DNA of 64,000 nucleotides from Odiellus spinosus (Eukaryota; Arthropoda; Arachnida; Opiliones; Phalangiidae): the NCBI GenBank assembly GCA_963920705.1, contig CAWUCO010000291.1, positions 2,170,001 to 2,234,000 of the forward strand, read 5' to 3'. The notes below the pieces were generated by a model. That model was not told the origin of the DNA, made no database searches, and saw only the letters and a program-made list of their open reading frames with translations. Positions within the stretch are counted from its first letter, which is position 1. Every line of letters begins with the position of its first letter. The position numbers and the translations under genes were made by a program. This document shows, in pieces, positions 37,481 through 51,300 of this stretch.

Positions 37481-39479
37481 ATATTTGAGAAATTTTTGGA
37501 TCTATACTTGGGAAATTTTTCGATCTATACTTGGGAAATTTTTGGATCTATACTTGGGAAATTTTTAGATCTATACTTGGGAAATATTTTTCGATCTATA
37601 CTTGGGAAATTTTTCGATCTATACTTGGGTAAGTTTTGGATCTATACTTGAGAAATTTTTGGATCTATACTTGGGAAAATTTTTGGATCTATACTTGGGA
37701 AATTTTTAGATCTATACTTGGGAAATTTTTCGATATATACTTGGGAAATTTTTGGATCTATACTTGGGAAATTTTTCGATCTATACTTGGGAAATTTTTC
37801 GATCTATACTTGGGAAATTTTTGGATCTATACTTGGGAAATTTTTAGATCTATACTTGGGAAATATTTTTCGATCTATACTTGGGAAATTTTTAGATCTA
37901 TACTTGGGAAATATTTTTCGATCTATACTTGGGAAATTTTTCGATCTATACTTGGGTAAGTTTTGGATCTATACTTGAGAAATTTTTGGATCTATACTTG
38001 GGAAAATTTTTGGATCTATACTTGGGAAATTTTTGGATCTATACTTGGGAAATTTTTCGATATATACTTGGGAAATTTTTGGATCTATACTTGGGAAATT
38101 TTTCGATCTATACTTGGGAAATTTTTCGATCTATACTTGGGAAATTTTTGGATCTATACTTGGGAAATTTTTGGATCTATACTTGGGAAATTTTTGGATC
38201 TATACTTGGGAAATTTTTCGATATATACTTGGGAAATTTTTGGATCTATACTTGGGAAATTTTTCGATCTATACTTGGGAAATTTTTCGATCTATACTTG
38301 GGAAAATTTTCGATCTATACTTGGGAAATTTTTTGATCTATACTTGGGAAATTTTTGGATCTATAATTTGGGGGAAATTTTTCGATCTATACTTGGGAAA
38401 TTTTTCGATCTATACTTGGGAAATTTTTCGATCTATACTTGGGAAATTTTTCGATCTATACTTGGGAAATTTTTCGATCTATACTTGGGAAATTTTTGGA
38501 TCTATACTTGGGAAATTTTTCGATGTATACTTGGGAAATTTTTGGATCTATACTTGGGAAAATTTTTGGATCTATACTTGGGAAATTTTTAGATCTATAC
38601 TTGGGAAATTTTTGGATCTATACTTGGGAAATTTTTCGATATATACTTGGGAAATTTTTGGATATATACTTGGGAAATTTTTGGATCTATACTTGGGAAA
38701 TTTTTGGATCTATACTTGGGAAATTTTTGGATCTATACTTGGGAAATTTTTGGATATATACTTGGGAAATTTTTGGATCTATACTTGGGAAATTTTTGGA
38801 TCTATACTTGGGAAATTTTTGGATCTATATTTGAGAAATTTTTGGATCTATACTTGGGAAATTTTTCGATCTATACTTGGGAAATTTTTGGATCTATACT
38901 TGGGAAATTTTTAGATCTATACTTGGGAAATATTTTTCGATCTATACTTGGGAAATTTTTCGATCTATACTTGGGTAAGTTTTGGATCTATACTTGAGAA
39001 ATTTTTGGATCTATACTTGGGAAAATTTTTGGATCTATACTTGGGAAATTTTTAGATCTATACTTGGGAAATTTTTGGATCTATACTTGGGAAATTTTTC
39101 GATATATACTTGGGAAATTTTTGGATCTATACTTGGGAAATTTTTCGATCTATACTTGGGAAATTTTTCGATCTATACTTGGGAAATTTTTGGATCTATA
39201 CTTGGGAAATTTTTGGATCTATACTTGGGAAATTTTTGGATCTATACTTGGGAAATTTTTCGATATATACTTGGGAAATTTTTGGATCTATACTTGGGAA
39301 ATTTTTCGATCTATACTTGGGAAATTTTTCGATCTATACTTGGGAAAATTTTCGATCTATACTTGGGAAATTTTTTGATCTATACTTGGGAAATTTTTGG
39401 ATCTATAATTTGGGGGAAATTTTTCGATCTATACTTGGGAAATTTTTCGATCTATACTTGGGAAATTTTTCGATCTATA
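37481..39479 (+). repeat. CG/GG satellite, repeats of about 1 kb
   Basis: The series TACTTGGGTAAGTTTTGG, TACTTGAGAAA, GGGAAAATTTTTGG appears near 37,630, 37,960 and 38,975. The block containing TATAATTTGGGGGAAA and CGATGTATAC near 38,360-38,520 recurs near 39,400-39,560, an offset of about 1,042 bp. Several monomers with seven T (GAAATTTTTTGATC, a T for C change at the CpG) are present. No gene is visible. Confidence 0.85.
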
Positions 39480-42400
39480 CTTGGGAAATTTTTCGATCTA
39501 TACTTGGGAAATTTTTCGATCTATACTTGGGAAATTTTTGGATCTATACTTGGGAAATTTTTCGATGTATACTTGGGAAATTTTTGGATCTATACTTGGG
39601 AAAATTTTTGGATCTATACTTGGGAAATTTTTAGATCTATACTTGGGAAATTTTTGGATCTATACTTGGGAAATTTTTCGATATATACTTGGGAAATTTT
39701 TGGATCTATACTTGGGAAATTTTTCGATCTATACTTGGGAAATTTTTCGATCTATACTTGGGAAATTTTTGGATCTATACTTGGGAAATTTTTGGATCTA
39801 TACTTGGGAAATTTTTGGATTTATACTTGGGAAATTTTTCGATATATACTTGGGAAATTTTTGGATCTATACTTGGGAAATTTTTCGATCTATACTTGGG
39901 AAATTTTTCGATCTATACTTGGGAAAATTTTCGATCTATACTTGGGAAATTTTTGGATCTATACTTGGGAAATTTTTGGATCTATAATTTGGGAGAAATT
40001 TTTCGATCTATACTTGGGAAATTTTTCGATCTATACTTGGGAAATTTTTCGATCTATACTTGGGAAATTTTTCGATCTATACTTGGGAAATTTTTCGATC
40101 TATACTTGGGAAATTTTTCGATCTATACTTGGGAAATTTTTCGATCTATACTTGGGAAATTTTTCGATGTATACTTGGGAAATTTTTCGATCTATTCTTG
40201 GGAAATTTATCGATCTATACTTGGGAAATTTTTCGATCTATACTTGGGAAATTTTTCGATCTATACTTGGGTAATTTTTCGATCTATACTTGGGAAATTT
40301 TTGGATTTATACTTGGGAAATTTTTGGATATATACTTGGGAAAATTTTCGATCTATACTTGGGAAATTTTTCGATCTATACTTGTGTAATTTTTCGATCT
40401 ATACTTGGGAAATTTTTGGATCTATACTTGGGAAATTTTTCGATCTATACTTGGGAAATTTTTCGATCTATACTTGGGAAATTTTTCGATCTATACTTGG
40501 GAAATTTTTCGATCTATACTTGGGAAATTTTCGATCTATACTTGGGAAATTTTTCGATCTATACTTGGGAAATTTTTCGATCTATACTTGGGAAATTTTT
40601 AGATCTATACTTGGGAAATTTTTAGATCTATACTTGGGAAATTTTTCGATCTATACTTGGGAAATTTTTCGATGTATACTTGGGAAATTTTTGGATCTAT
40701 ACTTGGGAAAATTTTTGATCTATACTTGGGAAATTTTTAGATCTATACTTGGGAAATTTTTGGATCTATACTTGGGAAATTTTTCGATCTATACTTGGGA
40801 AATTTTTCGATCTATACTTGGGAAATTTTTCGATCTATACTTGGGAAATTTTTCGATCTATACTTGGGAAATTTTTCGATGTATACTTGGGAAATTTTTA
40901 GATCTATACTTGGGAAATTTTTGGATCTATACTTGGGAAATTTTTCGATATATACTTGGGAAATTTTTGGATCTATACTTGGGAAATTTTTGGATCTATA
41001 CTTGGGAAATTTTTGGATCTATACTTGGGAAATTTTTCGATATATACTTGGGAAATTTTTGGATCTATACTTGGGAAATTTTTCGATCTATACTTGGGAA
41101 ATTTTTCGATCTATACTTGGGAAAATTTTCGATCTATACTTGGGAAATTTTTTGATCTATACTTGGGAAATTTTTGGATCTATAATTTGGGGGAAATTTT
41201 TCGATCTATACTTGGGAAATTTTTCGATCTATACTTGGGAAATTTTTCGATCTATACTTGGGAAATTTTTCGATCTATACTTGGGAAATTTTTCGATCTA
41301 TACTTGGGAAATTTTTGGATCTATACTTGGGAAATTTTTCGATGTATACTTGGGAAATTTTTGGATCTATACTTGGGAAAATTTTTGGATCTATACTTGG
41401 GAAATTTTTAGATCTATACTTGGGAAATTTTTGGATCTATACTTGGGAAATTTTTCGATATATACTTGGGAAATTTTTGGATCTATACTTGGGAAATTTT
41501 TCGATCTATACTTGGGAAATTTTTCGATCTATACTTGGGAAATTTTTGGATCTATACTTGGGAAATTTTTCGATCTATACTTGGGAAATTTTTCGATCTA
41601 TACTTGGGAAAATTTTCGATCTATACTTGGGAAATTTTTTGATCTATACTTGGGAAATTTTTGGATCTATAATTTGGGGGAAATTTTTCGATCTATACTT
41701 GGGAAATTTTTCGATCTATACTTGGGAAATTTTTCGATCTATACTTGGGAAATTTTTCGATCTATACTTGGGAAATTTTTCGATCTATACTTGGGAAATT
41801 TTTGGATCTATACTTGGGAAATTTTTCGATGTATACTTGGGAAATTTTTGGATCTATACTTGGGAAAATTTTTGGATCTATACTTGGGAAATTTTTAGAT
41901 CTATACTTGGGAAATTTTTGGATCTATACTTGGGAAATTTTTCGATATATACTTGGGAAATTTTTGGATCTATACTTGGGAAATTTTTCGATCTATACTT
42001 GGGAAATTTTTCGATCTATACTTGGGAAATTTTTGGATCTATACTTGGGAAATTTTTGGATCTATACTTGGGAAATTTTTGGATCTATAATTTGGGAGAA
42101 ATTTTTCGATCTATACTTGGGAAATTTTTCGATCTATACTTGGGAAATTTTTCGATCTATACTTGGGAAATTTTTCGATCTATACTTGGGAAATTTTTCG
42201 ATCTATACTTGGGAAATTTTTCGATCTATACTTGGGAAATTTTTCGATCTATACTTGGGAAATTTTTCGATGTATACTTGGGAAATTTTTCGATCTATTC
42301 TTGGGAAATTTATCGATCTATACTTGGGAAATTTTTCGATCTATACTTGGGAAATTTTTCGATCTATACTTGGGTAATTTTTCGATCTATACTTGGGAAA

Positions 42401-45355
42401 TTTTTGGATTTATACTTGGGAAATTTTTGGATATATACTTGGGAAAATTTTCGATCTATACTTGGGAAATTTTTCGATCTATACTTGTGTAATTTTTCGA
42501 TCTATACTTGGGAAATTTTTGGATCTATACTTGGGAAATTTTTCGATCTATACTTGGGAAATTTTTCGATCTATACTTGGGAAATTTTTCGATCTATACT
42601 TGGGAAATTTTTCGATCTATACTTGGGAAATTTTCGATCTATACTTGGGAAATTTTTCGATCTATACTTGGGAAATTTTTCGATCTATACTTGGGAAATT
42701 TTTAGATCTATACTTGGGAAATTTTTAGATCTATACTTGGGAAATTTTTCGATCTATACTTGGGAAATTTTTCGATGTATACTTGGGAAATTTTTGGATC
42801 TATACTTGGGAAAATTTTTGATCTATACTTGGGAAATTTTTAGATCTATACTTGGGAAATTTTTGGATCTATACTTGGGAAATTTTTCGATCTATACTTG
42901 GGAAATTTTTCGATCTATACTTGGGAAATTTTTCGATCTATACTTGGGAAATTTTTCGATCTATACTTGGGAAATTTTTCGATGTATACTTGGGAAATTT
43001 TTAGATCTATACTTGGGAAATTTTTGGATCTATACTTGGGAAATTTTTCGATATATACTTGGGAAATTTTTGGATCTATACTTGGGAAATTTTTGGATCT
43101 ATACTTGGGAAATTTTTGGATCTATACTTGGGAAATTTTTCGATATATACTTGGGAAATTTTTGGATCTATACTTGGGAAATTTTTCGATCTATACTTGG
43201 GAAATTTTTCGATCTATACTTGGGAAAATTTTCGATCTATACTTGGGAAATTTTTTGATCTATACTTGGGAAATTTTTGGATCTATAATTTGGGGGAAAT
43301 TTTTCGATCTATACTTGGGAAATTTTTCGATCTATACTTGGGAAATTTTTCGATCTATACTTGGGAAATTTTTCGATCTATACTTGGGAAATTTTTCGAT
43401 CTATACTTGGGAAATTTTTGGATCTATACTTGGGAAATTTTTCGATGTATACTTGGGAAATTTTTGGATCTATACTTGGGAAAATTTTTGGATCTATACT
43501 TGGGAAATTTTTAGATCTATACTTGGGAAATTTTTGGATCTATACTTGGGAAATTTTTCGATATATACTTGGGAAATTTTTGGATCTATACTTGGGAAAT
43601 TTTTCGATCTATACTTGGGAAATTTTTCGATCTATACTTGGGAAATTTTTGGATCTATACTTGGGAAATTTTTCGATCTATACTTGGGAAATTTTTCGAT
43701 CTATACTTGGGAAAATTTTCGATCTATACTTGGGAAATTTTTTGATCTATACTTGGGAAATTTTTGGATCTATAATTTGGGGGAAATTTTTCGATCTATA
43801 CTTGGGAAATTTTTCGATCTATACTTGGGAAATTTTTCGATCTATACTTGGGAAATTTTTCGATCTATACTTGGGAAATTTTTCGATCTATACTTGGGAA
43901 ATTTTTGGATCTATACTTGGGAAATTTTTCGATGTATACTTGGGAAATTTTTGGATCTATACTTGGGAAAATTTTTGGATCTATACTTGGGAAATTTTTA
44001 GATCTATACTTGGGAAATTTTTGGATCTATACTTGGGAAATTTTTCGATATATACTTGGGAAATTTTTGGATCTATACTTGGGAAATTTTTCGATCTATA
44101 CTTGGGAAATTTTTCGATCTATACTTGGGAAATTTTTGGATCTATACTTGGGAAATTTTTGGATCTATACTTGGGAAATTTTTGGATTTATACTTGGGAA
44201 ATTTTTCGATATATACTTGGGAAATTTTTGGATCTATACTTGGGAAATTTTTCGATCTATACTTGGGAAATTTTTCGATCTATACTTGGGAAAATTTTCG
44301 ATCTATACTTGGGAAATTTTTGGATCTATACTTGGGAAATTTTTGGATCTATAATTTGGGAGAAATTTTTCGATCTATACTTGGGAAATTTTTCGATCTA
44401 TACTTGGGAAATTTTTCGATCTATACTTGGGAAATTTTTCGATCTATACTTGGGAAATTTTTCGATCTATACTTGGGAAATTTTTCGATCTATACTTGGG
44501 AAATTTTTCGATCTATACTTGGGAAATTTTTCGATGTATACTTGGGAAATTTTTCGATCTATTCTTGGGAAATTTATCGATCTATACTTGGGAAATTTTT
44601 CGATCTATACTTGGGAAATTTTTCGATCTATACTTGGGTAATTTTTCGATCTATACTTGGGAAATTTTTGGATTTATACTTGGGAAATTTTTGGATATAT
44701 ACTTGGGAAAATTTTCGATCTATACTTGGGAAATTTTTCGATCTATACTTGTGTAATTTTTCGATCTATACTTGGGAAATTTTTGGATCTATACTTGGGA
44801 AATTTTTCGATCTATACTTGGGAAATTTTTCGATCTATACTTGGGAAATTTTTCGATCTATACTTGGGAAATTTTTCGATCTATACTTGGGAAATTTTCG
44901 ATCTATACTTGGGAAATTTTTCGATCTATACTTGGGAAATTTTTCGATCTATACTTGGGAAATTTTTAGATCTATACTTGGGAAATTTTTAGATCTATAC
45001 TTGGGAAATTTTTCGATCTATACTTGGGAAATTTTTCGATGTATACTTGGGAAATTTTTGGATCTATACTTGGGAAAATTTTTGATCTATACTTGGGAAA
45101 TTTTTAGATCTATACTTGGGAAATTTTTGGATCTATACTTGGGAAATTTTTCGATCTATACTTGGGAAATTTTTCGATCTATACTTGGGAAATTTTTCGA
45201 TCTATACTTGGGAAATTTTTCGATCTATACTTGGGAAATTTTTCGATGTATACTTGGGAAATTTTTAGATCTATACTTGGGAAATTTTTGGATCTATACT
45301 TGGGAAATTTTTCGATATATACTTGGGAAATTTTTGGATCTATACTTGGGAAATT
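39480..45355 (+). repeat. Three-copy HOR, periods 2,103 and 2,264 bp
   Basis: The unique monomer TACTTGTGTAATTTTTCG gives anchors at 40,381, 42,484 and 44,748, spacings of 2,103 and 2,264 bp. The difference of 161 bp is exactly seven monomers. GAAATTTATCG, the TATAATTTGGGAGAAA monomer and GGGAAAATTTTTGATC recur at matching places. Inside it a 487-bp block (41,258 and 41,745) is itself duplicated, and that pair recurs at 43,361 and 43,848. The longest stop-free stretch of the window (41,258-43,258) lies here because AG and GA monomers are rare or fall out of that frame. Confidence 0.9.
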
Positions 45356-48300
45356 TTTCGATCTATACTTGGGAAATTTTTCGATCTATACTTGGGGAAT
45401 TTTGGGATCTATACTTGGGAAGTTTTTAGATCTATACTTGGGAAATTTTTGGATCTATACTAGGGAAATTTTTGGATCTATACTTGGGAAATTTTTCGAT
45501 ATATACTTTGGAAATTTTTGGATCTATCCTTGGGAAATTTTTCGATCTATACTTGGGAAATTTTTCGATCTATACTTGGGAAATTTTTGGATCTATACTT
45601 GGGAAATTTTTGGATCTATACTTTGGAAATTTTTCGATCTATACTTGGGGGAAATTTTTCGATCTATACTTGGGGGAAATTTTTCGATCTATACTTGGGT
45701 GATTTTTCGATCTATACTTGGGAAATTTTTGGATCTATACTTGGGAAATTTTTGGATCTATACTTGGGAAATTTTTGGATCTATACTTGAGAAATTTTTG
45801 GATCTATACTTGGGAAAATTTTTGGATCTATACTTGGGAAATTTTTGGATCTATACTTGGGAAATTTTTGGATCAATACTTGGGAAATTTTTGGATCTAT
45901 ACTTGGGAAATTTTTGGATCTATACTTGGGGAATTTTGGGATCTATACTTGGAAGTTTTTGGATCTATACTTGGGAAATTTTTGGATCTATACTAGGGAA
46001 ATTTTTGGATCTATACTTGGGAAATTTTTCGATATATACTTGGGAAATTTTTGGATCTATACTTGGGAAATTTTTCGATCTATACTTGGGAAATTTTTCG
46101 ATCTATACTTGGGAAATTTTTCGATCTATACTTGGGAAATTTTTGGATCTATACTTGGGAAATTTTTAGATCTATACTTGAAAAAAATTTTCGATCTATA
46201 CTTGGGGAATTTTGGGATCTATACTTGGGGGAAATTTTTCGATCTATACTTGGGGGAAATTTTTCGATCTATACTTGGGGGAAATTTTTCGATCTATACT
46301 TGGGTAATTTTTCGATCTATACTTGGGAAATTTTTGGATCTATACTTGGGAAATTTTTGGATCTATACTTGGGAAATTTTTGGATCTATACTTGAGAAAT
46401 TTTTGGATCTATACTTGGGAAATTTTTCGATCTATACTTGGGAAATTTTTCGATCTATACTTGGGAAATTTTTCGATCTATACTTGGGAAATTTTTGGAT
46501 CTATACTTGGGAAATTTTTGGATCTATACTTGGGAAATTTTTGGATCTATACTTGGGAAATTTTTGGATTTATACTTGGGAAATTTTTGGATCTATACTT
46601 GGGAAATTTTTCGATTTATACTTGGTTGAAATTTTTCGATCTATACTTGGGTAATTTTTCGATCTATACTTGGGAAATTTTTTTATCTATACTTGGGAAA
46701 TTTTTCGATCTATACTTGGGAAATTTTACGATCTATACTTGGGAATTTTTCGATCTATACTTGGTTGAAATTTTTCGATCTATACTTGGGTAATTTTTCG
46801 ATCTATACTTGGGAAATTTTTGGATCTATACTTGGGAAATTTTTCGATCTATACTTGGGAAATTTTTCGATCTATACTTGGGAAATTTTTCGATCTATAC
46901 TTGGGAAATTTTTCGATCTATACTTGGGAAATTTTTCGATCTATACTTGGGAAATTTTTCGATCTATACTTGGGAAATTTTTCGATCTATACTTGGGAAA
47001 TTTTTCGATCTATACTTGGGAAATTTTTAGATCTATACTTGGGAAATTTTTCGATCTATACTTATGAAATTTTTCGATCTATACCTGGAAAATTTTTGCA
47101 TCTATACTTCGGAAATTTTTGGATCTATACTTTGGAAATTTTTGGATTTATACTTGGGAAATTTTTCCATATATACTTGGGAAATTTTTGGATCTATACT
47201 TGGGAAATTTTTCGATCTATACTTGGGAAATTTTTCGATCTATACTTGGGAAATTTTTGGATCTATACTTGGGAAATTTTTCGATCTATACTTGGGAAAT
47301 TTTTCGATCTATACTTGGGAAATTTTTCGATCTATACTTGGGAAATTTTTGGATCTATACTTGGGAAATTTTTGGATCTATACTTGGGAAATTTTTGGAT
47401 CTATACTTGGGAAATTTTTGGATTTATACTTGGGAAATTTTTGGATCTATACTTGGGAAATTTTTCGATTTATACTTGGTTGAAATTTTTCGATCTATAC
47501 TTGGGTAATTTTTCGATCTATACTTGGGAAATTTTTTTATCTATACTTGGGAAATTTTTCGATCTATACTTGGGAAATTTTACGATCTATACTTGGGAAT
47601 TTTTCGATCTATACTTGGTTGAAATTTTTCGATCTATACTTGGGTAATTTTTCGATCTATACTTGGGAAATTTTTGGATCTATACTTGGGAAATTTTTCG
47701 ATCTATACTTGGGAAATTTTTCGATCTATACTTGGGAAATTTTTCGATCTATACTTGGGAAATTTTTCGATCTATACTTGGGAAATTTTTCGATCTATAC
47801 TTGGGAAATTTTTCGATCTATACTTGGGAAATTTTTCGATCTATACTTGGGAAATTTTTCGATCTATACTTGGGAAATTTTTAGATCTATACTTGGGAAA
47901 TTTTTCGATCTATACTTATGAAATTTTTCGATCTATACCTGGAAAATTTTTGCATCTATACTTCGGAAATTTTTGGATCTATACTTTGGAAATTTTTGGA
48001 TTTATACTTGGGAAATTTTTCCATATATACTTGGGAAATTTTTGGATCTATACTTGGGAAATTTTTCGATCTATACTTGGGAAATTTTTCGATCTATACT
48101 TGGGAAATTTTTCGATCTATACTTGGGAAATTTTTCGATCTATTCTTGGGAGAAATTTTTCGATCTATACTTGGGGGAAATTTTTCGATCTATAGTTGGG
48201 TAATTTTTCGATCTATACTTGGAAAATTTTTGGATATATACTTGGGAATTTTTGGATCTATACTTGGGAAATGTTTGGATCTATACTTGTGAAATTTTTG

Positions 48301-51300
48301 GATCTATACTTGAGAAATTTTTGGATCTATACTTGGGAAATTTTTCGATCTATTCTTGGGAAATTTTTGGATCTATACTTGGGAAATTTTTAGATCTATA
48401 CTTGGGAAATTTTTGGATCTATACTTTGGAAATTTTTCGATCTATACTTGGGGGAAATTTTTCGATCTATACTTGGGGGAAATTTTTCGATCTATACTTG
48501 GGTGATTTTTCGATCTATACTTGGGAAATTTTTGGATCTATACTTGGGAAATTTTTGGATCTATACTTGGGAAATTTTTGGATCTATACTTGAGAAATTT
48601 TTGGATCTATACTTGGGAAAATTTTTGGATCTATACTTGGGAAATTTTTGGATCTATACTTGGGAAATTTTTGGATCAATACTTGGGAAATTTTTGGATC
48701 TATACTTGGGAAATTTTTGGATCTATACTTGGGGAATTTTGGGATCTATACTTGGAAGTTTTTGGATCTATACTTGGGAAATTTTTGGATCTATACTAGG
48801 GAAATTTTTGGATCTATACTTGGGAAATTTTTCGATATATACTTGGGAAATTTTTGGATCTATACTTGGGAAATTTTTCGATCTATACTTGGGAAATTTT
48901 TCGATCTATACTTGGGAAATTTTTCGATCTATACTTGGGAAATTTTTGGATCTATACTTGGGAAATTTTTAGATCTATACTTGAAAAAAATTTTCGATCT
49001 ATACTTGGGGAATTTTGGGATCTATACTTGGGGGAAATTTTTCGATCTATACTTGGGGGAAATTTTTCGATCTATACTTGGGGGAAATTTTTCGATCTAT
49101 ACTTGGGTAATTTTTCGATCTATACTTGGGAAATTTTTGGATCTATACTTGGGAAATTTTTGGATCTATACTTGGGAAATTTTTGGATCTATACTTGAGA
49201 AATTTTTGGATCTATACTTGGGAAATTTTTCGATCTATACTTGGGAAATTTTTCGATCTATACTTGGGAAATTTTTGGATCTATACTTGGGAAATTTTTG
49301 GATCTATACTTGGGAAATTTTTGGATCTATACTTGGGAAATTTTTGGATTTATACTTGGGAAATTTTTGGATCTATACTTGGGAAATTTTTCGATTTATA
49401 CTTGGTTGAAATTTTTCGATCTATACTTGGGTAATTTTTCGATCTATACTTGGGAAATTTTTTTATCTATACTTGGGAAATTTTTCGATCTATACTTGGG
49501 AAATTTTACGATCTATACTTGGGAATTTTTCGATCTATACTTGGTTGAAATTTTTCGATCTATACTTGGGTAATTTTTCGATCTATACTTGGGAAATTTT
49601 TGGATCTATACTTGGGAAATTTTTCGATCTATACTTGGGAAATTTTTCGATCTATACTTGGGAAATTTTTCGATCTATACTTGGGAAATTTTTCGATCTA
49701 TACTTGGGAAATTTTTCGATCTATACTTGGGAAATTTTTCGATCTATACTTGGGAAATTTTTCGATCTATACTTGGGAAATTTTTCGATCTATACTTGGG
49801 AAATTTTTAGATCTATACTTGGGAAATTTTTCGATCTATACTTATGAAATTTTTCGATCTATACCTGGAAAATTTTTGCATCTATACTTCGGAAATTTTT
49901 GGATCTATACTTTGGAAATTTTTGGATTTATACTTGGGAAATTTTTCCATATATACTTGGGAAATTTTTGGATCTATACTTGGGAAATTTTTCGATCTAT
50001 ACTTGGGAAATTTTTCGATCTATACTTGGGAAATTTTTCGATCTATACTTGGGAAATTTTTCGATCTATTCTTGGGAGAAATTTTTCGATCTATACTTGG
50101 GGGAAATTTTTCGATCTATAGTTGGGTAATTTTTCGATCTATACTTGGAAAATTTTTGGATATATACTTGGGAATTTTTGGATCTATACTTGGGAAATGT
50201 TTGGATCTATACTTGTGAAATTTTTGGATCTATACTTGAGAAATTTTTGGATCTATACTTGGGAAATTTTTCGATCTATTCTTGGGAAATTTTTGGATCT
50301 ATACTTGGGAAATTTTTAGATCTATACTTGGGAAATATTTTTCGATCTATAATTGGGAAATTTTTCGATCTATACTTGGGAAATTTTTCGATCTATACTT
50401 GGGTAATTTTTCGATCTATACTTGAAAAAAATTTTCGATCTATACTTGGGGAATTTTGGGATCTATACTTGGGGGAAATTTTTCGATCTATACTTGGGGG
50501 AAATTTTTCGATCTATACTTGGGGGAAATTTTTCGATCTATACTTGGGTAATTTTTCGATCTATACTTGGGAAATTTTTGGATCTATACTTGGGAAATTT
50601 TTGGATCTATACTTGGGAAATTTTTGGATCTATACTTGAGAAATTTTTGGATCTATACTTGGGAAATTTTTCGATCTATACTTGGGAAATTTTTCGATCT
50701 ATACTTGGGAAATTTTTCGATCTATACTTGGGAAATTTTTGGATCTATACTTGGGAAATTTTTGGATCTATACTTGGGAAATTTTTGGATCTATACTTGG
50801 GAAATTTTTGGATTTATACTTGGGAAATTTTTGGATCTATACTTGGGAAATTTTTCGATTTATACTTGGTTGAAATTTTTCGATCTATACTTGGGTAATT
50901 TTTCGATCTATACTTGGGAAATTTTTTTATCTATACTTGGGAAATTTTTCGATCTATACTTGGGAAATTTTACGATCTATACTTGGGAATTTTTCGATCT
51001 ATACTTGGTTGAAATTTTTCGATCTATACTTGGGTAATTTTTCGATCTATACTTGGGAAATTTTTGGATCTATACTTGGGAAATTTTTCGATCTATACTT
51101 GGGAAATTTTTCGATCTATACTTGGGAAATTTTTCGATCTATACTTGGGAAATTTTTCGATCTATACTTGGGAAATTTTTCGATCTATACTTGGGAAATT
51201 TTTCGATCTATACTTGGGAAATTTTTCGATCTATACTTGGGAAATTTTTCGATCTATACTTGGGAAATTTTTCGATCTATACTTGGGAAATTTTTAGATC

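Noticed and set aside
41258..43258. 666-codon open frame, and hundreds of similar frames over the satellite, as protein genes
   Set aside because: They start at TTG, not a defined ATG, overlap in all three frames and consist only of the satellite monomer. Non-triplet indels are tolerated because each frame is open.
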